Assembly: GCA_002256425.1 (NCBI GenBank)
Contig: NKIZ01000001.1
Span: forward strand, 2,639,001-2,703,000
Direction of reading: 5' to 3'
DNA length: 64,000 nucleotides
Source of the DNA: Alphaproteobacteria bacterium PA2
GTDB taxonomy: Bacteria; Pseudomonadota; Alphaproteobacteria; Caulobacterales; Caulobacteraceae
Below are positions 25,082-35,335 of this stretch, one piece after another. The notes under the pieces are model-generated. The model was given only the letters and a program-made list of their open reading frames with translations. It searched no databases and was not told the origin of the DNA. The stretch's first letter is position 1. Every line of letters begins with the position of its first letter. A program made the position numbers and the translations under genes.

Positions 25082-26851
25082 ATGACGCGCGCCAAGCACC
25101 TTTCCGCCACCGCCCTGGCCGCGGCCCTCGCCATCAGCAGCGCCGCACTGGCGGCACCGGCGCCGTCTGTGGTGGCCATTGTCGGCGCCAACGTTTTTGA
25201 CGGCACAGGCGCCGCGCCGCAGAAGGCCAATGTGATCATTCGCAATGGCCGGATCGTCGCCGTCGGTCCCAAGGTCAGGATCCCCATGGGCGCCAAGGTC
25301 ATCAAGGCCGAGGGCGAGGCCCTGCTGCCGGGTTTCTATGACCTGCACACCCACTGGACCCCGGCCGGCGCCCCGGCGACCCTGCCGCAGATCGCCTCGG
25401 CCTATGTGGCGGCCGGCGTCACGACCGTGAACGACTTCCACGCCGCCCCCGAAAGCTATGCCCCCAAGCGGGCCTGGCTGGCCAACCTGACCTCTCCCCA
25501 TGTCTATTATGCCGCGCGGGTCTCGACCCCCGGCGGCCACGGCGCTGACTGGGCCGACACCTCAACCACCAAGTGGGTCAACACCCCGGAGTCCGCCCGG
25601 CGGGCCATTGAGAGCCTGGCGCCCTACCACCCCGACTTCATCAAGGCCTTCACCGATGGCTGGCGCTATGGAATGGCGCCTGACAATACCAGCATGGACG
25701 GCTGGACCCTCAGCGCCCTGGTCGAGGCGGCCCACAAGCAGAACCTCAAGGTCCTTACCCATACGGTCAGCGTTGATCGGGGCGTCGTGGCCGGCAAGGC
25801 GCGGGTCGACATCATCGCCCACAGCCTGCAGGACCGCCCCATCGACTCGGCGACCATCGCCGCCATGAAGGCCGGCGGCACCAGCATTGCCCCGACCCTG
25901 GCCGTCTATGAGCCCGTCAAGCCGGGCCAGGCTGCGAGCGACCCCGAGGGCGGCAGACCCGAGCAGGCCTTCCGCAAGTTCGAATACGCCCTGGCCAACG
26001 CCAAGGCCCTGTTCGACGCCGGCGTCACGGTCGGGGTCGGCACTGATGCAGGCATGCCCGGGACGAAGCACGGCTATTCCACCCTGCATGAGATGGAACT
26101 GCTGGTCCGCGCCGGCCTGACCCCAAGCCAGGCCCTGGCGGCCGGCACCTCGATCAGCGCCCGGCTGATGTCCCAGGACAATGACCGTGGAACCATCGCC
26201 GTTGGCAAACGTGCTGACCTGGTCCTGATCAAGGGCGCGCCCTGGAAGGACATTGCCGATGTTCACAAGACCGACCGGGTGTTCATCGACGGCAAGCTGG
26301 TCTTCGGCCCGGGCGCCCCACCCATGACCGCCAACGCCGCAAAGACCCTGCCGGCCCAGGTGCTGAAAACGGCCCTGGTGGATGACTTCGAGCGGGCAGA
26401 TGGCCGCACGGCCCTGGACACCCTGCGCACTGATGAATTCGATGGCGGTATTGATCGCTCGCTGGAAGTGGCCCAGGTGGTCGCCCGGCAGGACGGCGGC
26501 CACGCCCTGTCCATCGACGCCCGCATGTCGATCAAGGCCAATCCCGTGGCCGGCGCCAACTTCCCCCTGTCCCGGGGCGGGGTCCAGCCCATGGATGTGA
26601 GCGGCTTTTCGGGCGTTCAGATGCAGGTGCGCGGAGACGGGGCCTACAGCCTCGGCTTCGATGGCGTGGCCGGTCGCTGGACCCAGCCCTTCACCGCCGG
26701 CCCGGAATGGCGGACGGTGAAACTGCCTTTCAGCGCCCTGGCGGGCCGGAACCCCTGGACAGGCGGCGACGTCACCTCCCTTTCGGTGACGGCATCCCGC
26801 AAGGCCGGAGAGAAGGTCTGGATCGAGGTCGATAACCTCACCTTCTATTGA
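25082..26851 (+). CDS. Secreted amidohydrolase with C-terminal CIA30-like domain
   Basis: A 589-residue exported metal-dependent hydrolase. After a signal peptide (ALAAALAISSAALA) comes an amidohydrolase barrel: metal-binding HTH in GFYDLHTHWTP, later His in LTHTVS and IIAHSLQD, and the catalytic Asp in GVGTDAGMPG; this resembles imidazolonepropionase/prolidase-like periplasmic enzymes. The last 160 residues (VDDFERADGRTALDT ... WIEVDNLTFY) look like a CIA30/complex-I intermediate-associated fold, which is a carbohydrate-binding-like beta-sandwich. The TonB receptor starts 105 bases later, so uptake and processing of one compound is likely. ATG 25082 follows GGGGA. Confidence 0.85.
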   Translation: MTRAKHLSATALAAALAISSAALAAPAPSVVAIVGANVFDGTGAAPQKANVIIRNGRIVAVGPKVRIPMGAKVIKAEGEALLPGFYDLHTHWTPAGAPATLPQIASAYVAAGVTTVNDFHAAPESYAPKRAWLANLTSPHVYYAARVSTPGGHGADWADTSTTKWVNTPESARRAIESLAPYHPDFIKAFTDGWRYGMAPDNTSMDGWTLSALVEAAHKQNLKVLTHTVSVDRGVVAGKARVDIIAHSLQDRPIDSATIAAMKAGGTSIAPTLAVYEPVKPGQAASDPEGGRPEQAFRKFEYALANAKALFDAGVTVGVGTDAGMPGTKHGYSTLHEMELLVRAGLTPSQALAAGTSISARLMSQDNDRGTIAVGKRADLVLIKGAPWKDIADVHKTDRVFIDGKLVFGPGAPPMTANAAKTLPAQVLKTALVDDFERADGRTALDTLRTDEFDGGIDRSLEVAQVVARQDGGHALSIDARMSIKANPVAGANFPLSRGGVQPMDVSGFSGVQMQVRGDGAYSLGFDGVAGRWTQPFTAGPEWRTVKLPFSALAGRNPWTGGDVTSLSVTASRKAGEKVWIEVDNLTFY

Positions 26852-26956
26852 TCTTTGGGCAGACAGCCCTAAAACACCCCCAGAAATCAAAGCCCGGCGC
26901 TAGAAACCTTCAGGGTTGTCGACCGGGAAACAGGCTGTTTCAGGGGAACTACCAAG

Positions 26957-29900
26957 ATGATGACGACAAAGGCGACCTTGCGCGCTGCTATTCTCGCGAC
27001 CACGGCCATCTGCTCGGCCTGGGCCACTTCAGCGGTTGCTGCTGATGCCGGCAAGGCTGAAACCGTCGATGAACTGATCGTCGTCGGCTCGCGCATTGAA
27101 GGCGCCAAGGTCACGGCCGCCCTTCCCGTCACCGTCATCGGCCAGGATCAGCTCCAGGCCGTCGCCGCCTCGTCCGGCGACGAACTCTTCCGCTCCATCC
27201 CGCAGATGGGCGATGTGAACTACAATTCCGGCTTCCTGCCAGGCAGCAGCAACTCGGCCCGTGGCGACATCGGTTCGGTCAACCTGCGTAACCTCGGCTC
27301 GGGCAACACCCTGGTCCTGCTGAACGGCCGCCGGGTGGTGAACCACCCCACCAGCCAGGCCGACGGCATCAGCCTGGTCCCGACCCTGACCTATAACACC
27401 AACGCCATTCCGACCACGGGCCTGAAGCGCCTGGAAGTCCTGCGTGACGGCGCCGCCGCCATCTATGGCGCAGACGCCGTGGCCGGCGTGGTCAACACCG
27501 TCCTGCAGAACAATTTCGACGGCCTGCAGTTCGAAGCCCAGTACGGCTCGGCCGAAAGCACCCACATGGCTGAGTACAGCCTCAATGGCCTGTGGGGCCG
27601 GAACTTCGAGCGGGGCAACCTCACCGCCTTCCTGAACTACGACAAGCGTACGGCGCTGAAGTCCACCGACCAGGACTTCACCGCCTCGTCGGACAAGCGC
27701 CCCCTGTTTGTCGGCACCCGCTTTGACGGCGCCGCCGGCGTCGACGGCCGCGCGACCACCACCCCGTGGGGCAGCTTCACCGCCGCCTCCTCGGTCCGCA
27801 TCGGAACCAGCCTGATCACCAGCACGGGCGGCGCCTTCCACATCCAGCCCAACACGAATACGGGCTGCCTGGTTACCCTGGGAACCGGCGTCTGCCTTGA
27901 CGACGCCGCCGCCGCCACCTCGGCGGAAGACCGCAACCTGCGCTTCGACAACGCCGCCTCGGGCCTGTCGGTCATGCCGCAGGTCAAGCGCCTCAATGTC
28001 TTCCTGACCGGCGATTATGAACTGACGGACGGTCTGACGGCCTTCGGCGAGTTCGGCATCTACAAGGCCGAGAGCACCGCCCTGCAGGCCCCGGTCGCCA
28101 CCAATTCGGCCCAGGTCATCACCGCCCCGGCGACGGCCTATTACAACCCCTTCGGCGCAGCCACCCTGGGCGGTGTCGCCAACCCCAACCGGATCGCCGG
28201 CACAACGGCGCCGGCCACGGGCCTTGCGGTCACCCTGACCAGCTATGCCTTCGTGGACGCCGGCCTGTCCCGGGTCGACGTGGACAACGACCAGATCCGT
28301 TTCCTGATGGGCCTGAAGGGCGAGAAGTTCGGCTTCAAGTGGGAGTCGGCGGCCTTCTATTCGGAAGCCGAAGCCAAGGACGTTTCCGACGGCATCAGCG
28401 CCACGGCCGCCCAGCGCCAGATCGCCCTGTCGACCTCCAGCGCCTATAACCCGTTCAACGGCGGCACCGTCGCCCAGCCGAGCAATGGGGATGCAAATCC
28501 CAGCAGCACGGCCGCCATCGACGCCATCCGGATCAAGTCGACCCGCGACAGCATCAGCACCCTGGCCTCCTGGGATTTCCGCATCAACAAGGCCGACCTC
28601 TTCACCCTGCCGGCCGGCGATGTCGGCATGGCGGCCGGTCTCGAATACCGCCGCGAGACCCAGAAGGATGACCGCGACGCCCGCGTCGACGGAACCATCA
28701 CCTACACCAACTCGGTGACCGGCATTGTCTATGGCAGTGACCTGGTGGGCACCAGCCCGTCTCCGGACACCAAGGGCAAGCGCAAGGTCACCTCGGCCTA
28801 TGTGGAATTCGGCGTGCCGGTGATCTCGCCGGAAATGGGCATTCCCCTGGTCCGCAATGTCGAGCTCCAGCTGGCCGGTCGTTTCGAGGACTACAGCGAC
28901 CTCGGCAATGTGGCCAAGCCCAAGGTGGCCATGGCCTGGGACCTGGTGGAAGGCGTCCGCCTGCGGGGTTCCTGGGCCCAGGGCTTCAAGGCGCCCAACC
29001 TCGAGCAGATCAACGCCTCGGTCATCACCCGGGCCAATACCCGCACCGACTGGGTTCGCTGCGAAGCCGACCTGCGGGCAAAGCGCATCACCAGCTTCAG
29101 CGCCTGCTCGCGGTCGCTGAGCGTCTCGGCCCAGCGTTCGGGCAATCCCGACCTGCAGCCGGAAGACTCCGAGACCTACGGCTTCGGCGTGGTGTTCGAA
29201 CCCAAGTTCATCCCGTCCGAGTTCGGCCGATTCACCTTCACCGCCGACTTCTGGGACGTGAAGCAGGAAGGCATTGTCGGCCTGTTCGGTGAAGGCAACG
29301 CCCTGATCGCCGACTATCTGGCCCGCACCACCGGCGGCTCGAACCCCAATGTCGTGCGCGCCGCAGCCACGGCTGACGACGTGACCGCCTTCGCCGGCTC
29401 GGGCCTGACCCCGGTCGGCACCGTGCTCTATGTGAAGGACCAGTACGTCAACCTGCTGCCGCAGCAGGCCCGGGGCATCGACTACGCCCTGAACTGGAGC
29501 CTGAAGGGCACCAGCCTGGGTAACTTCAATGTCCAGGTCTCGGCCGCCAACCTGCTGAAGTTCTACCAGAAGCCTTCCCCGGCCATCGCCGAACTGCTGG
29601 CCGCCCGGGCTGCAGGCAAGATCAACGCCGGCACCACCATCACTGGCGGCGGCAATCTGGTGGCCCAGAACGGCCGTCCGGAGTGGAAGTGGAACGCCTC
29701 CATGACCTGGAACCTCGATCCCTTCACGGTCGGCGCCTTCACCCAGTATGTCTCGCCCATCGACGACACCGGCCTGCTGGACTCCGCCGGCTCGCCCTGG
29801 GTTATCGAGTCCCAGCTGACCGCCAACCTCTATGGCGAAGTGGCCTTCGACGAGGGCCTCATGAGCAATACCAAGGTCAAGGTCGGCGTCCGTAACCTGA

Positions 29901-29998
29901 CCAACGAGCAACCGCCCCTGTCGTCCAACGGCTTCCTGGGCACGGTCTACCAGCCCTATTCCCGCTACTGGTATGTGAGCGTGAAGAAGTCCTTCTAG
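26957..29998 (+). CDS. Large TonB-dependent receptor
   Basis: A 1013-residue outer-membrane receptor with signal peptide (ending ATSAVAA), TonB-box-like DELIVVGSRI, and a plug including VNLRNLGSGNTLVLLNGRRVV and VLRDGAAAIYGADAVAGVVN. The plug variant with NLRGLG-like and LVLLNGRR is the type seen in the large receptors of Caulobacter and sphingomonads that take up peptides, sugars or complex organics. The barrel ends in the aromatic WYVSVKKSF. It follows the amidohydrolase and ends in a strong terminator, so the two form a transcription unit. Substrate unknown. Confidence 0.93.
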   Translation: MMTTKATLRAAILATTAICSAWATSAVAADAGKAETVDELIVVGSRIEGAKVTAALPVTVIGQDQLQAVAASSGDELFRSIPQMGDVNYNSGFLPGSSNSARGDIGSVNLRNLGSGNTLVLLNGRRVVNHPTSQADGISLVPTLTYNTNAIPTTGLKRLEVLRDGAAAIYGADAVAGVVNTVLQNNFDGLQFEAQYGSAESTHMAEYSLNGLWGRNFERGNLTAFLNYDKRTALKSTDQDFTASSDKRPLFVGTRFDGAAGVDGRATTTPWGSFTAASSVRIGTSLITSTGGAFHIQPNTNTGCLVTLGTGVCLDDAAAATSAEDRNLRFDNAASGLSVMPQVKRLNVFLTGDYELTDGLTAFGEFGIYKAESTALQAPVATNSAQVITAPATAYYNPFGAATLGGVANPNRIAGTTAPATGLAVTLTSYAFVDAGLSRVDVDNDQIRFLMGLKGEKFGFKWESAAFYSEAEAKDVSDGISATAAQRQIALSTSSAYNPFNGGTVAQPSNGDANPSSTAAIDAIRIKSTRDSISTLASWDFRINKADLFTLPAGDVGMAAGLEYRRETQKDDRDARVDGTITYTNSVTGIVYGSDLVGTSPSPDTKGKRKVTSAYVEFGVPVISPEMGIPLVRNVELQLAGRFEDYSDLGNVAKPKVAMAWDLVEGVRLRGSWAQGFKAPNLEQINASVITRANTRTDWVRCEADLRAKRITSFSACSRSLSVSAQRSGNPDLQPEDSETYGFGVVFEPKFIPSEFGRFTFTADFWDVKQEGIVGLFGEGNALIADYLARTTGGSNPNVVRAAATADDVTAFAGSGLTPVGTVLYVKDQYVNLLPQQARGIDYALNWSLKGTSLGNFNVQVSAANLLKFYQKPSPAIAELLAARAAGKINAGTTITGGGNLVAQNGRPEWKWNASMTWNLDPFTVGAFTQYVSPIDDTGLLDSAGSPWVIESQLTANLYGEVAFDEGLMSNTKVKVGVRNLTNEQPPLSSNGFLGTVYQPYSRYWYVSVKKSF

Positions 29999-30023
29999 GA
30001 CTGGCTGAACGGAAACTGGATCA

Positions 30024-30054
30024 GGGCCCGGGTAACTCCGGGCCCTTTTCTTTT
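30024..30054 (+). terminator. Rho-independent terminator after the TonB receptor
   Basis: GGGCCCGG at 30024-30031, loop GTAACT, CCGGGCCC at 30038-30045, then TTTTCTTTT. A perfect 8-bp GC stem with a U-tract, 26 bases after the receptor stop. Confidence 0.9.
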
Positions 30055-30143
30055 GGGGCCAATTGTCGCTGCATTGGACGGTTTCATGCAGGATTAACCG
30101 TGCCCGGTTACCCGGAAGAGGGGACGAGTACGAGATCGCAAGA

Positions 30144-32183
<2,040 letters not shown>

Positions 32184-32208
32184 GGCCAATTGCATCTGAG
32201 CTGGATAT

Positions 32209-32239
32209 CGGTCCGGTTCACGCCGGGCCGTTTTCTTTT
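32209..32239 (+). terminator. Rho-independent terminator after the hybrid kinase
   Basis: CGGTCCGG at 32209-32216, loop TTCACG, CCGGGCCG at 32223-32230 (one G-T pair), then TTTTCTTTT. The tail is the same as that of the terminator at 30024, 2.2 kb away. Confidence 0.88.
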
Positions 32240-32254
32240 GGGCGCCAGGGGCGG

Positions 32255-32743
32255 TCACCCCCGCGGAACGGTGATGTCCAGCACCTCGTCCGGATACCGC
32301 CCTGCCGCCACCTCGGGCAGCAGTTCCAGCATGCGCTCGGGAAAGACCCGCTCTACGCAGGTCGCCAGGTCCTGCAGGGTCCACCAGCGCATGTCGTCCA
32401 CCAGATCATGCTCGTGGGCCTCCCAGTTGTCGCGGACCGGCTCGCCAGCGGGAACCCAGGCGACCATATAGGTCTCGATCTGCATGACCCGCTCGCCGTC
32501 CGGCAGCATACCCGGGGCGGAGCGCCGCCAGACAGCAGGTCCCAGGGTGACCTCGGTAAAGCCGGACTCCTCGGCGATTTCCCGGCGGGCGCAGGCCTCA
32601 AGGGTTTCTCCGGGGTCCGCCCCGCCGCCGACCGTGAACCAGACCCCGGAGTTCAGCGGCCGGTTGGGCAGGCGGCCCTTCATCAGCAGGATCCGGCTGT
32701 CGGGATCAAACAGCAGGACCCGGACGGTAATCCGCTCACGCAT
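32255..32743 (-). CDS. Nudix hydrolase
   Basis: A 162-residue Nudix protein. The box G-x5-E-x7-R-E-U-x-E-E-x-G-U is complete in GGGADPGETLEACARREIAEESG (key residues Gly, Glu, Arg-Glu, Glu-Glu, Gly), which binds Mg2+ for cleavage of nucleoside diphosphate linkages. The substrate cannot be predicted. ATG 32743 is chosen because AGGA lies 9 bases upstream; the longer frame would start in the divergent promoter of the desaturase gene. Confidence 0.9.
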   Translation of the reverse strand: MRERITVRVLLFDPDSRILLMKGRLPNRPLNSGVWFTVGGGADPGETLEACARREIAEESGFTEVTLGPAVWRRSAPGMLPDGERVMQIETYMVAWVPAGEPVRDNWEAHEHDLVDDMRWWTLQDLATCVERVFPERMLELLPEVAAGRYPDEVLDITVPRG

Positions 32744-32837
32744 GGAGAATTCCTGACTCTGGAGGCGCCAGCCGTCGTACAAACGGCGCAAACATGATGG
32801 ATATACATCGCAACCGATTTTTGGAGCCGATTCGTCC

Positions 32838-33848
32838 GTGACACAGATGGAAGACTGGAACCGGAAGCTCGCCGCCTACCGGAAGTCAGACCTGGGACGC
32901 AGCCTGTTCGAGCTGATCCTGACCACCGCCGCCCTGGCCGTCTGCTGGGTGCTGGGCTGGCTGACCTGGAATTTCGGCCATCCGGCCTTCGCCCTGATCT
33001 TCACCCTGCCCGCCGGGGTCTTCCTGGTGCGGATGTTCATGATCCAGCACGACTGCGGCCATGGCGCCTTCTTCGAGGCCAGGGCCGCCAATGACTGGGT
33101 GGGCCGGGCCATCGGCGTCCTGACCCTTACCCCCTACAGCTACTGGCGCCAGACTCACGCCATCCACCACGCCACCTCGGGCAATCTCGACCGGCGCGGC
33201 CTGGGGGTCATCGAAATGCTTACGGTCGCGGAATACGAGGCCCTGACGCCGATCAAGAAGCTGGGCTACCGGCTCTATCGCAACCCCCTGGTCATGTTCG
33301 GACTGGGCCCCGTCTTCGTCTTCTTCTTCCAGCAGCGCCTGCCCATCGGTCTGATGAAGCAGGGATGGCGGCCCTGGCGCTCGACCCTGGGCAATCTGGC
33401 CGGAATCGCCGTCGGTCTCGCCCTGCTGATCTGGTGGGTCGGCGTCGCGCCGGTGCTGGTGATCAACTTCCTGACCATGGTGGTGGCCGCCACCATCGGG
33501 GTCTGGCTGTTCTACGTTCAGCATCAGTTCGAGGGCGTGACCTGGGCCCGCAATGACGACTGGAACCGGGACGACGCGGCCCTGCGCGGCAGTTCCTATT
33601 ACGACCTGCCCCCGGTCCTGCGCTGGCTGACGGCCAATATCGGCATCCACCATGTCCACCACCTGTCCAGCCGTATCCCCTTCTACCGCCTGTCGGACAT
33701 ACTGAAGGATCACCCCGAGCTGAAGGCGGTCAGCCGGATCGGCCTGTGGGAGAGCTTCAAGACCGTCCGTCTGGCCCTTTGGGATGAAGCCAACCAGCGG
33801 CTGGTCTCGTTCCGCGAGGCCCGCGCCGTCGCCCGTAACCGCACCTAG
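32838..33848 (+). CDS. Fatty acid desaturase
   Basis: A 336-residue membrane di-iron enzyme with the three histidine boxes: H71-DCG-H75, H107-AI-HH111 and HH-V-HH at 271-275. Together with four membrane helices this is the acyl-lipid/acyl-CoA desaturase family (omega-type FA_desaturase), which introduces a double bond into membrane lipid acyl chains using O2 and electrons from ferredoxin or a cytochrome. The GTG at 32838 is weakly supported; an ATG at 32847 is possible. A peptidase gene starts 10 bases after the stop. Confidence 0.93.
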   Translation: MTQMEDWNRKLAAYRKSDLGRSLFELILTTAALAVCWVLGWLTWNFGHPAFALIFTLPAGVFLVRMFMIQHDCGHGAFFEARAANDWVGRAIGVLTLTPYSYWRQTHAIHHATSGNLDRRGLGVIEMLTVAEYEALTPIKKLGYRLYRNPLVMFGLGPVFVFFFQQRLPIGLMKQGWRPWRSTLGNLAGIAVGLALLIWWVGVAPVLVINFLTMVVAATIGVWLFYVQHQFEGVTWARNDDWNRDDAALRGSSYYDLPPVLRWLTANIGIHHVHHLSSRIPFYRLSDILKDHPELKAVSRIGLWESFKTVRLALWDEANQRLVSFREARAVARNRT

Positions 33849-33857
33849 GAAGTCGCA

Positions 33858-35144
33858 ATGATCCTTCCCCGCCTCCTGGCCGCAGCCGCGGTCCTGGCCC
33901 TGCTTTCCGCCCCGGCCCAGGCCGCAGACGCCGACAAGGCCGTCCAGAAGATCCTGGCCAGCAAGGGCTACAAGATCGCCGTCCAGACCCTTTCCGACAC
34001 CCACGACCAGACCGTGGCGGACCTCATCACCCTGACGGAAATCCCCGCTCCGCCCTTCAAGGAAGCCGAGCGTGGCAAGGCCTATCTGGCCATGCTCAAG
34101 GCCGCCGGCCTGACCGAGGTGGAAACCGACGCCGAGGGCAATGTCATGGGCCTGCGCCCGGGGACCGCCCACGTTGACGGCGGCCCGGTGGTGGTCTTCG
34201 CCGCCCACCTGGACACGGTCTTTCCCGAAGGCACCGATGTGAAGGTCCGCCGTGAGGGCACGAAACTGATGGCTCCCGGGATCGGCGACGACACCCGGTC
34301 CCTGGCCACCCTGCTGGCCTATCTGCGGGCCATGGACGCCGGCAAGATCAAGACAAAGGCCGACATCCTCTTCGTCGGCAATGTGGGCGAGGAAGGGGCC
34401 GGCGACCTGCGCGGCGTCCGCTATCTGTTCAACAAGGGCAAGTATGCCGGCCGCATCAAGGCCTTCATCTCCATGGACGGCGCCGACCCGCGGTTCGTGG
34501 TCAATCAGGGGGTGGGGTCCAAGCGCTACAACATCAACTTCCACGGCCCGGGCGGCCACAGCTATGGCGCCTATGGCATCGTCAATCCCATGGCCGCCAT
34601 GGGCAGGACCGTGACCGACCTCTACGCCATCACCACGCCCACCGAGCCCAAGACCACCTATGCCGCCAGCGTGGTGGGCGGCGGCACCTCGGTGAACGCC
34701 ATACCCCACGACGTCTTCCTGCAGGTCGACCTGCGTTCGGAGAGCGCGGCGGAACTGGCCAAGCTGGACAAGCAGCTGAACGACATCATGGCCAATGCCG
34801 TGGCGTCCGAGAACAAGGCCCGCTCCACCCGGTTCGGCCCGGTGACCTATGAAGCCAAGGTGATTGGCGAGCGCCCCACCGGCCGCACGGACGAGTCCGC
34901 AGCCATTGTGAAATTCACCCAGGCCGCCAGCGAGGCCCTGGGCTTCGAGACCAGCTTCGAGGCCTCATCCACCGACTCCAACATGCCCATGAGCCTTGGC
35001 ATTCCCGCCGTGACCATCGGCTCCGGCGGCGCCGCCGGCCGGGCTCACGCCCTGGACGAATGGGTGGATGTGGAAAAATCCAGCAGCCTCAAGGGCATGC
35101 AGGTTGGGCTGGTGTCGCTTCTGGCCCTGGCCGGAGCTCAGTAG
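33858..35144 (+). CDS. Secreted M20-family metallopeptidase
   Basis: A 428-residue M20 (carboxypeptidase G2/peptidase T-like) zinc enzyme with a signal peptide (LLAAAAVLALLSAPAQAA). Ligands and catalytic groups: His and Asp in VFAAHLDTVFP, Asp in GIGDD, the general-base Glu pair in NVGEEGAGD, Asp in ISMDGADPR, and His in AGRAHALDEW. The lid domain lies between about residues 220 and 330 (INFHGPGGHSYGAYG). It would act in the periplasm on peptides or N-acyl amino acids. It follows the desaturase by 10 bases, probably as an operon, though the two have no obvious shared chemistry. Confidence 0.9.
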   Translation: MILPRLLAAAAVLALLSAPAQAADADKAVQKILASKGYKIAVQTLSDTHDQTVADLITLTEIPAPPFKEAERGKAYLAMLKAAGLTEVETDAEGNVMGLRPGTAHVDGGPVVVFAAHLDTVFPEGTDVKVRREGTKLMAPGIGDDTRSLATLLAYLRAMDAGKIKTKADILFVGNVGEEGAGDLRGVRYLFNKGKYAGRIKAFISMDGADPRFVVNQGVGSKRYNINFHGPGGHSYGAYGIVNPMAAMGRTVTDLYAITTPTEPKTTYAASVVGGGTSVNAIPHDVFLQVDLRSESAAELAKLDKQLNDIMANAVASENKARSTRFGPVTYEAKVIGERPTGRTDESAAIVKFTQAASEALGFETSFEASSTDSNMPMSLGIPAVTIGSGGAAGRAHALDEWVDVEKSSSLKGMQVGLVSLLALAGAQ

Positions 35145-35171
35145 AGCCCTTTCAGAAAGCGCCGCTCTCTA

Positions 35172-35330
35172 CGAACTGGATACCGGCCTTCGCCGGTATG
35201 ACCGGGAGGTGGAGTTCGGTCGCGCGCTATCAACAACAACCGGTCACCCCGGCGGAGGCCGGGGTCCAGTTCATAGGGTTGTGAGCGTCAGGTCGCCCGA
35301 AGAGCGGCCTTCTCCGGTATGACCGGAAAT
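35172..35330. repeat. Dispersed repeat, arms in rearranged order
   Basis: Here the usual left arm appears reversed first (GAACTGGATACCGGCCTTCG, then CCGGTATGACCGG at 35172-35205), and the usual right arm follows reversed (CGGTCACCCCGGCGGAGGCCGGGG, in parts, with CCAGTTCATAGGG) at 35240-35280. A further TCTCCGGTATGACCGG closes the gap at about 35310-35330. It looks like two elements, one truncated, between the convergent peptidase and helicase genes. Confidence 0.75.
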
Positions 35331-35335
35331 GGAAC

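Noticed and set aside
27029-29911. A 960-residue open frame on the minus strand across the TonB receptor gene.
   Set aside because: It is the antisense shadow of the GC-rich receptor gene; it is Gly/Val/Asp/Arg-rich, has no domain and no ribosome site.
32886-34709. A 607-residue minus-strand frame across the desaturase and peptidase genes.
   Set aside because: It runs antisense to two genes with complete active-site motifs and has no recognisable domain.
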